From: JAMXLO01 sp036265005
Lineage (GTDB): Bacteria; Pseudomonadota; Alphaproteobacteria; Acetobacterales; Acetobacteraceae
Reading direction: 5' to 3'
NCBI GenBank assembly: GCA_036265005.1
Contig: DATAPW010000051.1
Location: 1-12,902 of the forward strand
DNA: 12,902 nucleotides
Of the stretch, positions 1 through 6,592 are shown one piece after another. How positions within the stretch are numbered: position 1 is the stretch's first letter; the number at the start of each line of letters is the position of its first letter. A program made the translations under genes and the position numbers. A model generated the notes under the pieces. That model was not told where the DNA came from. It saw only the letters and a list, made by a program, of their open reading frames with translations, and searched no databases.

Positions 1-251
1 CAAAATGCATGGACCAAGTTGCTTCAGCCAAGCGGGATCGAAGCCGCTCCAGTTGCCCGCGACCTGGCGCAGGCTGATCACGCAGATTGCAAGCACTCCG
101 TCCAGAAGGATGTCCCCGAGTTCATCGCCGTTGTACGGCGACTCCGCAGTTGCTCAGCGATATGCTCGCAATTGTCTGGCGACGGTGCGGTGCGCGATAC
201 CCTGTTCGTTTGGCCTCGTGCAGCGGCATCCCCGGCGTCTGGACACACAGC
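1..251. other. Left edge, no gene assigned
   Basis: No convincing gene was found here. Several short plus-strand frames are open, but none has a recognisable motif, a clear ribosome binding site or a family resemblance. On the minus strand, positions 153 to 1 form a stop-free frame of 51 codons that runs off the window and contains the peptide SPYNGDELGDILLDGVLAIC. It looks slightly protein-like but has no ATG and is preceded by a stop at 154-156. Codon choice here is less G/C-biased at third positions than in the genes to the right. It could be the edge of a decayed or horizontally acquired gene, or ordinary spacer. Confidence 0.3.
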
Positions 252-623
252 TCAACCCACCAGCGCATAGGCGGCCAGGATCACCACGCCGCTGACGGCG
301 AGCGTCGCGTGGATGCCGATGACCAGTCCAGGCACATGCCGACGGCGTAGTCGGATAGCAACGATCGCGAGTCCCGCCAGCAGCGCCATCGCCAGCAGCA
401 CGGCGGCGATGCGGCCGAACGCGCCGACGCCCATCGCCACACCGCGCGGCGGTCCGCGCAGTGCGATGAACAGCGTCGCGAGTCCGATGGCGCCGAGCAG
501 CCCGTGGATTGTCCCGAACGCCCAGCGTGGCGGCGCCGTCCGCTCGGCCCGCAGATGCAGTGCAGCGAGTCCGCTGCCGATCAGGGCAGCCACCAGCAAC
601 AGGCCAAATGACAGGGGCAGCAT
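252..623 (-). CDS. Small four-helix membrane protein, unknown function
   Basis: This gene encodes a 123-residue, almost wholly hydrophobic protein with four predicted transmembrane helices, at roughly residues 3-23, 34-55, 68-91 and 96-121. A basic loop (RLRRRH) separates helices 3 and 4, and a stretch containing RGPPRG separates helices 2 and 3. I do not recognise the family and see no catalytic or metal-binding motif. The ATG at 623 is preferred over a longer frame reaching 746, because a GGGGAG ribosome binding site lies just upstream of it and the extra N-terminal residues are polar, proline-rich and non-membrane in character. The gene is divergent from truB across a 172-bp spacer with palindromic repeats. 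It is probably an inner-membrane protein; its function is unknown. Confidence 0.7.
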   Translation of the reverse strand: MLPLSFGLLLVAALIGSGLAALHLRAERTAPPRWAFGTIHGLLGAIGLATLFIALRGPPRGVAMGVGAFGRIAAVLLAMALLAGLAIVAIRLRRRHVPGLVIGIHATLAVSGVVILAAYALVG

Positions 624-653
624 GTGATGAAACTCCCCAGATCGAAAGTGAAG

Positions 654-730
654 GGTTCCAAGGGCCCCCGGCCCTTGGCGGGCGTCCAGCGGGCAGCGCC
701 CTCTGGTGGGGTCCGGGGCGAAGGCCCGAC
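654..730. repeat. Array of three palindromic extragenic modules
   Basis: Three consecutive inverted-repeat modules have centres about 25-28 bp apart. Module 1 is a perfect 9-bp stem, CCAAGGGCC (658-666) with GGCCCTTGG (670-678), around a 3-base loop. Module 2 is a 9-bp stem with one mismatch (686-694 with 698-706), again with a 3-base loop. Module 3 is weaker (about 714-728). Each is introduced by a GTCC or GTTCC-like sequence, and modules 1 and 2 are followed by GGYGGG. The layout resembles REP-like repetitive extragenic palindromes of GC-rich alphaproteobacteria. It could influence transcript ends or stability. Its position between divergent genes, not convergent ones, is unusual. Confidence 0.6.
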
Positions 731-739
731 CGTCCGTCA

Positions 740-768
740 TTGACACCTTGCTGCGCTCCGCCTAACCC
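740..768 (+). promoter_or_regulatory. Possible sigma-70-type promoter for truB
   Basis: A perfect TTGACA hexamer at 740-745 is followed, after 17 bp, by TAACCC at 763-768. The -10 match is poor by E. coli standards, although alphaproteobacterial housekeeping promoters tolerate weak -10 boxes. A start near 775 would leave a short leader carrying the AGGA at 779-782 before the truB ATG at 796. It lies immediately after the palindromic array. Confidence 0.35.
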
Positions 769-795
769 CGCGCCCTTCCAGGAACGTCCTCACCC

Positions 796-1722
796 ATGTC
801 CCGCCGCAAACCTCGCGGCCGCCCGCTCGACGGGTGGCTGATCATCGACAAGCCGCCGGGCCTCACCAGCACCGACGTGGTCAATCGGGTCCGCCGTGCG
901 TTCGACGCGCAGAAGGCCGGCCATGGCGGCACGCTCGATCCGCTGGCCACAGGGGTGTTGCCGATCGCCTTCGGCGCGGCCACCAAGACCGTGCCCTACG
1001 TGATGGACGGCACCAAGCTGTACCGCTTCACCCTGCGCTTCGGCGAAGCCCGCGACACCGACGATGCCGATGGCAAGGTCACCGCCATCTCGCCCAATCG
1101 TCCCACCGATGTCGAGATCAACGTCGCCCTGCCGCCGTTCCGCGGCGACATCATGCAGATCCCCCCGGCCTATTCCGCGGTGAAGATCGCCGGTGAGCGC
1201 GCTTACGACATGGCCCGCGAGGGCCGCGCGCCGGTGCTGGAACCCCGCCCCGCCCGCGTCGACCGCTTCGAACTGATCGAACGCCCGGACCCGGACAACG
1301 CCGTCTTCGAGGTCGCCTCGGGCAAGGGCGTCTACATGCGCAGCCTGGCCCGCGACCTCGCCGCGGCCCTGGGAACCTGTGGCCATATTGCCGCCCTGCG
1401 GCGCAACCGGGTGGGACCGTTCACCGAGGCCCAGGCAATTCCCCTGGACAAACTCCGCGCTTCGGACGATACCGCGCCGGCTTCCCCGGACCTCCTGCTT
1501 CCGGTCGTGACCGCGCTGGCCGACATCCCGGCGCTGGCCTTGACCGAATCGGAGGCCGCCGGCCTAGGGCACGGCCAGGCAATCAGCCTGGTCACGTTGA
1601 TGGGCCGAATTCCAGGGTCGGCCGATCCCTCCGGTGGATTGGTCCGTGCCATGGCGGGGGGCCGCGTGATTGGGCTGGCCCGGCTGGAAGACGGCTGGAT
1701 GAAGCCCGAACGGATGCTCTGA
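796..1722 (+). CDS. truB: tRNA pseudouridine(55) synthase TruB
   Basis: TruB isomerises U55 to pseudouridine in the T-loop of elongator tRNAs in the cytoplasm. The 308-residue product is close to the usual family length (E. coli about 314). The catalytic motif GHGGTLDPLATGVLP is present with the nucleophilic Asp at residue 48. Also visible are the early GWLIIDKPPGLTS segment, PPAYSAVKIAGERAYDMAREG and GVYMRSLARDL in the catalytic domain. A C-terminal PUA-like TruB domain from about residue 235 includes GGRVIGLARLEDG. The ATG at 796 has AGGA 13 bases upstream and gives the expected N-terminus. rpsO follows after 44 bp and then pnp, the conserved order. The rbfA gene usually found upstream is absent; a divergent membrane-protein gene is there instead. 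Confidence 0.97.
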   Translation: MSRRKPRGRPLDGWLIIDKPPGLTSTDVVNRVRRAFDAQKAGHGGTLDPLATGVLPIAFGAATKTVPYVMDGTKLYRFTLRFGEARDTDDADGKVTAISPNRPTDVEINVALPPFRGDIMQIPPAYSAVKIAGERAYDMAREGRAPVLEPRPARVDRFELIERPDPDNAVFEVASGKGVYMRSLARDLAAALGTCGHIAALRRNRVGPFTEAQAIPLDKLRASDDTAPASPDLLLPVVTALADIPALALTESEAAGLGHGQAISLVTLMGRIPGSADPSGGLVRAMAGGRVIGLARLEDGWMKPERML

Positions 1723-1766
1723 ACAGCCTCCGCGGCGCGTCACCCCTGATACGAGGAGTATATCCG

Positions 1767-2036
1767 ATGTCGATTACCGCGGAGCGTCGCACGACGCTGA
1801 TTGGTGAATACGCGACCGGGTCGGCCGATACCGGCAGCCCGGAAGTCCAGGTCGCCCTGCTCTCCGAGCGTATCGGCAACCTCACCGAGCACCTGAAGAC
1901 CCATGCCAAGGATTTCCACTCGCGCCGTGGCCTGCTGATGCTGGTCGGGCGGCGGCGCCGGCTGCTGGACTACCTGAAGGCGAAGGACCAGAAGCGCTAC
2001 GAAACACTGATCGGCCGGCTCAGCCTGCGCCGTTAA
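1767..2036 (+). CDS. rpsO: 30S ribosomal protein S15
   Basis: S15 is a primary 16S rRNA-binding protein of the small-subunit platform and contributes to an intersubunit bridge. The 89-residue product has the standard length and the family core DTGSPEVQVALL, then LTEHLKTHAKDFHSRRGLL and RRRRLLDYLK, the helices that contact the rRNA three-way junction. A strong GAGGAG ribosome binding site at 1753-1758 sits 8 bases before the ATG. It lies between truB and pnp in the conserved order. In E. coli, S15 represses its own mRNA translation; no equivalent pseudoknot is obvious in the 44-bp leader here. Confidence 0.98.
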   Translation: MSITAERRTTLIGEYATGSADTGSPEVQVALLSERIGNLTEHLKTHAKDFHSRRGLLMLVGRRRRLLDYLKAKDQKRYETLIGRLSLRR

Positions 2037-2043
2037 GTGCATT

Positions 2044-2078
2044 CGCCGCTGATTACCCCTATATTGGCATCAGCGGCG
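2044..2078 (+). terminator. Stem-loop just after rpsO (processing site or attenuator)
   Basis: A perfect 10-bp inverted repeat, CGCCGCTGAT (2044-2053) with ATCAGCGGCG (2069-2078), encloses a 15-base loop and begins 7 bases after the rpsO stop codon. No T-run follows, so it is not a classical intrinsic terminator. In E. coli the rpsO-pnp spacer holds an attenuating terminator and RNase cleavage sites. By position this hairpin probably protects the rpsO 3' end, causes partial termination, or is an RNase target. Confidence 0.5.
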
Positions 2079-2115
2079 CCTACCCCCGGACCATGGTGGT
2101 GCGGGGCAACGCCGA

Positions 2116-2178
2116 GAGGGCCGGCCAGGCCCTCGAACGCCGCGACAAGCGGCGGACCGACAGACCGCCGTTCCGGCG
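2116..2178 (+). promoter_or_regulatory. Tandem hairpins in the pnp 5' leader
   Basis: The 322-bp rpsO-pnp spacer has no gene I can support, but it holds three close stem-loops in addition to the one right after rpsO. They are GAGGGCC/GGCCCTC (2116-2122 with 2128-2134, 5-base loop), CGCCGC/GCGGCG (2138-2143 with 2149-2154) and CGCCG/CGGCG (2166-2170 with 2174-2178). In enterobacteria a pnp leader stem is cut by RNase III, and PNPase then represses its own translation. Comparable autoregulation here is inference from position and structure. The rest of the spacer up to 2346 shows no clear promoter hexamers. Confidence 0.4.
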
Positions 2179-2358
2179 ACCCGAGGTGCGGGAATCGCGA
2201 CGGCGTTTCCGGTTACATGGTCCGCGGCTGCGCCCGCTCTTACCCGCTCGTGCAGCCCGCCTCCCCTGTAACCCGAGACGCCGCCTCCCGCCCCAGTTGG
2301 GCCCCAGGGACGTACGGCATGCCGTCCGCCGATGCCGCGCATCTGTAAGGACGTTTGA

Positions 2359-4590
2359 ATGTTCAATTACTTCCGCAAGGAACTCGACTGGGGCGGACGC
2401 AAGCTGATCCTGGAGACGGGCAAGATCGCCCGGCAGGCCGACGGCGCCGTGCTCGCCCGCTACGGCGACACGATCGTGCTGTGCACCGCGGTCGGGGTAA
2501 AAACCTCCCGTCCCGGCCAGGACTTCTTCCCGCTGACGGTGAACTACCAGGAGAAGGCGTTCGCCGCCGGCAAGATCCCAGGCGGCTTCTTCAAGCGCGA
2601 GGGCCGGCCCAGCGAGAAGGAGGTGCTGGTCTCCCGCCTGATCGACCGGCCGATCCGCCCGCTGTTCCCGGACGGCTTCCGCAACGAGGTCCAGGTGGTC
2701 GCCACAGTGCTGAGCCACGACCTGGAAAACGACCCGGACATCGTCGCCATGGTCGGTTGCTCGGCCGCGCTGACGCTTTCGGGCATTCCGTTCTTCGGCC
2801 CGGTCGCCGCTGCCCGCGTCGGCTACAAGAACGGCCAGTACATCCTCAATCCCACCGCCGACCAGATCAAGGACACCGATCTCGACCTGGTGGTCGCCGG
2901 CACCGCCGAAGGCGTGCTGATGGTGGAGTCCGAGGCCAAGGAGCTGCCCGAGGACGTCATGCTCGGCGCGGTCAACTTCGGCCATGAGAGCTTTCAGCCG
3001 GTGATCCGGGCGATCATCGAGCTGGCGGAACATGCCGCGAAGGATCCCTGGGCGCTGCCCGAACCCTCCGCCGAGGCACAGGCGCTCAAGGCACGGATCG
3101 AGGCGCTGGGCGCCGCGGACCTCGCCACCGCCTACCGTGAGCCGGACAAGGGCGCCCGGCATGACAAGGTAGATGCAGTGAAGAAGGCGGTCATGGAGGC
3201 GCTGACAGCCGAGGGGCTGGACGTCGAAATGGCCAAGGGCCAGTTCAAGGACCTCGAAGCCGACATCGTCCGCAACGCCATCCTCGACACCGGCATCCGC
3301 ATCGATGGCCGCGACACCAAGACCGTGCGGCCGATCATCGCCGAGGTCGGCGTGCTGCCGCTGGCGCACGGGTCGGCGCTGTTCACCCGCGGCGAGACGC
3401 AGGCGTTCTGCGTCGCCACGCTGGGCACCGGGCAGGATGAGCAGATCATCGACGCGCTGGCGGGCGAGTACCGCGAGCACTTCATGCTGCACTACAACTT
3501 CCCGCCGTACTCGGTGGGCGAGGCCGGCCGCATGGGCTCGCCTGGCCGCCGCGAGGTCGGCCACGGCAAGCTGGCGTGGCGGGCGATGCATCCGCTGCTG
3601 CCGGAGAAGGAGAAGTTCCCCTACACGCTGCGCGTCGTGTCGGAGATCACCGAGTCCAACGGCAGCTCCTCGATGGCCACCGTCTGCGGCAGTTCGCTGG
3701 CGCTGATGGATGCCGGCGTCCCGCTGAAGCGGCCGGTGGCGGGCATCGCCATGGGGCTGATCAAGGAGGACAAGGGCTTCGCCGTGCTGTCCGACATCCT
3801 CGGCGACGAGGACCACCTCGGCGACATGGACTTCAAGGTGGCCGGCACCGACAGCGGCATCACCGCGCTGCAGATGGACATCAAGATCACCTCGATCACG
3901 CCGGAGATCATGCGCATCGCGCTGGCTCAGGCGCGTGACGGGCGGATGCACATCCTGGGCGAGATGTCGAAGGCGATCACCGGCGCCCGCGACGATGTCG
4001 CCGCGACGGCGCCGCGGATCACCATGATGAACGTGCCGAAGGAGAAGATCCGCGAAGTGATCGGCACCGGCGGCAAGGTGATCCGCGAAATCGTCGAGCA
4101 GACCGGCTGCAAGATCGACATCGAGGACGACGGCACGATCAAGATCGCCGCCACCGACATCGCCCAGGCGCAGAAGGCGATCGACTGGATCCGCGGCATC
4201 GTCGCGGAGCCGGAGGTCGGCGTGATCTACAACGGCAAGGTGGTGAAGACCGCCGACTTCGGCGCGTTCGTCAACTTCCTCGGCTCGCGCGACGGCCTCG
4301 TGCACATCAGCGAGCTGCAGCAGGGCCGGGTGGGCAAGACCACCGACGTGGTGAATGTCGGCGATCCGGTGAAGGTGAAGGTCATCGGCTTCGACGAGAG
4401 GGGCAAGGTGAAGCTGTCGATGCGCGTGGTCGATCAGGCGACCGGCGACGACATCACCGAGCAGGTCGGCGCCAAGCCGGGTCGCGGCGATCGCGACCGC
4501 GGGGATCGTGGCGACCGGGGCGAGCGGCGGGAGCGGCATGAGCATGTCGCGCCGGTCGAGGGTTCCGAGCAGCCCGCAGTCGGCGAATAG
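2359..4590 (+). CDS. pnp: Polyribonucleotide nucleotidyltransferase (PNPase)
   Basis: PNPase degrades RNA 3'-5' by phosphorolysis and can add heteropolymeric tails. It acts as a cytoplasmic trimer, often with RNase E. The 743-residue product has two RNase PH cores (about 1-230 and 310-545) joined by a helical linker. The first core includes FFPLTVNYQEK and RPIRPLFPDGF. The second has SNGSSSMATVCGSSLALMDA and the metal-binding DEDHLGDMDFK (Asp 483, 489 and 491). A KH domain follows with GTGG at 569-572, then an S1 domain at about 620-690 (GKVVKTADFGAFVNFLGSRD). The last 40 residues are an Arg/Asp/Gly-rich tail, which makes it longer than the 711-residue E. coli enzyme. AAGGA at 2347-2351 supports the ATG at 2359. 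It is probably co-transcribed with rpsO and controlled through the structured leader. Confidence 0.98.
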   Translation: MFNYFRKELDWGGRKLILETGKIARQADGAVLARYGDTIVLCTAVGVKTSRPGQDFFPLTVNYQEKAFAAGKIPGGFFKREGRPSEKEVLVSRLIDRPIRPLFPDGFRNEVQVVATVLSHDLENDPDIVAMVGCSAALTLSGIPFFGPVAAARVGYKNGQYILNPTADQIKDTDLDLVVAGTAEGVLMVESEAKELPEDVMLGAVNFGHESFQPVIRAIIELAEHAAKDPWALPEPSAEAQALKARIEALGAADLATAYREPDKGARHDKVDAVKKAVMEALTAEGLDVEMAKGQFKDLEADIVRNAILDTGIRIDGRDTKTVRPIIAEVGVLPLAHGSALFTRGETQAFCVATLGTGQDEQIIDALAGEYREHFMLHYNFPPYSVGEAGRMGSPGRREVGHGKLAWRAMHPLLPEKEKFPYTLRVVSEITESNGSSSMATVCGSSLALMDAGVPLKRPVAGIAMGLIKEDKGFAVLSDILGDEDHLGDMDFKVAGTDSGITALQMDIKITSITPEIMRIALAQARDGRMHILGEMSKAITGARDDVAATAPRITMMNVPKEKIREVIGTGGKVIREIVEQTGCKIDIEDDGTIKIAATDIAQAQKAIDWIRGIVAEPEVGVIYNGKVVKTADFGAFVNFLGSRDGLVHISELQQGRVGKTTDVVNVGDPVKVKVIGFDERGKVKLSMRVVDQATGDDITEQVGAKPGRGDRDRGDRGDRGERRERHEHVAPVEGSEQPAVGE

Positions 4591-4610
4591 CGCCCAAAAA
4601 CCACCGACGA

Positions 4611-4652
4611 CGCCTGCCGAAGGACAGAAACACTTGCATCCATCGGCAGGCG
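4611..4652 (+). terminator. Stem-loop after pnp
   Basis: A perfect 10-bp inverted repeat, CGCCTGCCGA (4611-4620) with TCGGCAGGCG (4643-4652), has a 22-base loop and begins 21 bases after the pnp stop. No T-run follows. It may be an mRNA 3'-end stabiliser, a Rho-linked stop site or an inefficient terminator. The next gene starts only 46 bases after the stem, so read-through from pnp is possible. Confidence 0.4.
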
Positions 4653-4698
4653 ACGTAACGGTTGTATCAAACGGCCTGGGGGGGCGGAGGCCATGAAG

Positions 4699-6105
4699 AT
4701 GATCAACGCGATCCGCATGGGGGGCATCGAGGTCCTGCCGCTCGTCGAGGGCGGCAAGGGCATCTCCATCTCCAACGGCATCTCGTCCGGCAACTGGGCG
4801 TTCGCCGGCGGCGTCGGCACGTTCAGCGCAGTCAACGCCGACAGCTTCGATGTGCAGGGACAGCGGATCCCGCAGGACTATCATGGCCGCACCCGGCGCG
4901 AGCGCCACGAGGAGTTGGTCAACTACGCGGTGCAGGGCGCACTGACCCAGGCGCGCCGTGCCTATGAACTGGCCAGCGGGATGGGGCGCATCCACGCCAA
5001 CATCCTGTGGGAAATGGGCGCCGCCGAACGCATCATCACCGAGGTGCTGGAGCAGGCGAAAGGCCTGGTGCATGGCATCACCTGCGGCGCCGGCATGCCC
5101 TACCGGCTGTCCGACATTGCCGCGCGGTTCAACGTCTACTACTACCCGATCGTGTCATCGGCGCGCGCTTTCAGCGCGCTGTGGAAGCGCGCCTATTCCA
5201 AGGCGGCGACGCTGCTCGGCGGCGTGGTCTACGAGGATCCCTGGCTCGCCGGCGGCCATAACGGCCTGTCCAACAGCGAGGATCCCACCAAGCCCGAGGA
5301 CCCGTTCCCCCGCGTGCTCGCCCTGCGCAAGCTGATGCGCGAGTTCGGCCTGCACGACACGCCGATCATCATGGCGGGCGGCGTCTGGTGGCTGGAGGAA
5401 TGGCAGGACTGGATCGACAACCCGGACCTCGGCCCGATGGCATTCCAGTTCGGCACCCGTCCGCTGCTGACCAAGGAGAGCCCAATCGGCACGGCCTGGA
5501 AGGAACGGCTGCGCACACTGAAGGAAGGCGACGTCTTCCTGAACCACTTCAGCCCGACGGGGTTCTACTCCAGCGCGGTGAACAACGGCTTCATCGGCGA
5601 ACTGCGGGAACGTAACGAGCGCCAGGCGGCGTTCACCACCGAGGTCATCGGCGCGCACGTCGCCGAATTCGGCGTCGGGCCGCGCAAGCGCGTCGTCTAT
5701 CTGACGCCGACCGACCTGGAACGCGCCCGCGCCTGGGAGGCCCATGGCTTCACCGAGGCGCTGCGCACACCCGACAGCACGCTGATCTTCGTGACGCCGG
5801 CGAAGGCGCGCGAGATCCTCGCCGACCAGACCGCCTGCATGGGCTGCCTGAGCCAGTGCCGGTTCTCCAACTGGAGCCAGACCGGGCCCGACTACTCCAC
5901 GGGCAAGAAGGCGGACCCGCGCAGCTTCTGCATTCAGAAGACGCTGCAGCACATTGTGCACGACAGCGACGATCCTGCCGCGATGGAGCGCAACTTGATG
6001 TTCAGCGGCCACAACGCGTTCCGCTTCGCGATGGACCCGTTCTACTCGAACGGCTTCATCCCGACGGTGAAGCAGCTGGTCGAGCGCATCCTGACCGGGC
6101 GGTGA
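4699..6105 (+). CDS. Nitronate monooxygenase-family flavoprotein with C-terminal Cys cluster
   Basis: The product is a 468-residue TIM-barrel FMN enzyme of the nitronate monooxygenase / 2-nitropropane dioxygenase class. Numbered from the ATG at 4699, it shows GGHNG with His187 at the position of the family's catalytic His, AGG at 226-228 for FMN phosphate binding, and FQFGTR at 249-254 as the second phosphate loop. After the barrel there is an extra region with Cys380-x2-Cys383-x3-Cys387 and a fourth cysteine at 411. This spacing resembles the 4Fe-4S site of 2,4-dienoyl-CoA reductase and trimethylamine dehydrogenase. Many family members are about 320-380 residues, so this one is extended. GGAGG at 4686-4690 is 8 bases from the ATG at 4699 but only 2 from the ATG at 4693, so 4699 is preferred. 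The substrate is unknown. It could equally be an NAD(P)H-dependent flavin oxidoreductase or enoyl reductase. Confidence 0.8.
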   Translation: MINAIRMGGIEVLPLVEGGKGISISNGISSGNWAFAGGVGTFSAVNADSFDVQGQRIPQDYHGRTRRERHEELVNYAVQGALTQARRAYELASGMGRIHANILWEMGAAERIITEVLEQAKGLVHGITCGAGMPYRLSDIAARFNVYYYPIVSSARAFSALWKRAYSKAATLLGGVVYEDPWLAGGHNGLSNSEDPTKPEDPFPRVLALRKLMREFGLHDTPIIMAGGVWWLEEWQDWIDNPDLGPMAFQFGTRPLLTKESPIGTAWKERLRTLKEGDVFLNHFSPTGFYSSAVNNGFIGELRERNERQAAFTTEVIGAHVAEFGVGPRKRVVYLTPTDLERARAWEAHGFTEALRTPDSTLIFVTPAKAREILADQTACMGCLSQCRFSNWSQTGPDYSTGKKADPRSFCIQKTLQHIVHDSDDPAAMERNLMFSGHNAFRFAMDPFYSNGFIPTVKQLVERILTGR

Positions 6106-6112
6106 TTGCCGC

Positions 6113-6496
6113 CTAGCCGCGCTGGATCAGTTCGATCGACACGTTCTGCGGCGCGGTCAGGAAGGCGATCCGCACGCCCGGGCGGATGGTCTTCGGCTCC
6201 ATGGTAAACGGCACGCCCTTGGCCTTCAGTTCGGCCACCGCGGCGTCGATGTTGTCCACCGTCAGGCCGAAGTGATCGAGGCCCATATACGGCGTCTGCG
6301 GCGACGTGCCGGTCTTCGCGGGATCTGCCTGCGCGATGAAGATCTTCTGCCCGGTCAGGTTCAGGTCGATCCGCGTCGAGCCGTCCGGCTGCGGCGTGCG
6401 GATCACCTCGGCGCCCAGCTTGTCCTGGTACCACTGCGCAGTTCCCGCCGGATCGGGCGAACGCAGATGGATGTGCTCCCAGGTGTACTTGGTCAT
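6113..6496 (-). CDS. VOC/glyoxalase-superfamily small protein
   Basis: This 127-residue protein has the vicinal oxygen chelate fold, made of paired beta-alpha-beta-beta-beta modules. The N-terminal strand HIHLRSPD carries His8 and His10, LDHFGLTVDN carries His75, and the C-terminal strand SIELIQ carries Glu122. These are the positions where the superfamily usually places metal ligands, so a metalloenzyme is plausible. The reaction (lyase, dioxygenase, epimerase or resistance protein) cannot be fixed from sequence. AGGGGAG lies 8 bases before the ATG at 6496 and decides the start; the frame is open much further upstream but has no family homology there. It is convergent with the flavoprotein gene (7-bp gap) and divergent from aat across 96 bp. 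Confidence 0.85.
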   Translation of the reverse strand: MTKYTWEHIHLRSPDPAGTAQWYQDKLGAEVIRTPQPDGSTRIDLNLTGQKIFIAQADPAKTGTSPQTPYMGLDHFGLTVDNIDAAVAELKAKGVPFTMEPKTIRPGVRIAFLTAPQNVSIELIQRG

Positions 6497-6592
6497 GTCT
6501 CGCTCCCCTCGATGGCAACCTCGCGCGCCCATTAGTCCACCACTGCGGATCACCGGCAATAGGCTTCCCTTGCGCACCCGGTCCGCCGCACA

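Noticed and set aside
5..350. Overlapping plus-strand small frames at the left edge
   Set aside because: They have no ribosome binding sites and no motifs, and partly overlap the better-supported membrane-protein gene on the other strand.
4472..4530. Repeated GGCGAYCG-like units that might suggest a DNA repeat array
   Set aside because: They encode the in-frame Gly-Asp-Arg tail of PNPase, so coding repetition explains them. There is no CRISPR-like spacing.
2080..5073. Very long open frame on the minus strand (997 codons) opposite pnp and the flavoprotein start
   Set aside because: It is antisense to the unmistakable pnp gene. Its His/Asp/Arg/Leu-rich composition is the usual shadow of G/C-biased codons, and it has no domain.
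5155..6012. 285-codon minus-strand frame opposite the flavoprotein
   Set aside because: It is a shadow of a well-supported gene with conserved FMN-binding motifs on the plus strand.
6098..6113. GGCGG/CCGCC mini-hairpin over the two convergent stop codons
   Set aside because: The stem is only 5 bp with no T-run, which is common by chance at this GC content and too weak to call a bidirectional terminator.
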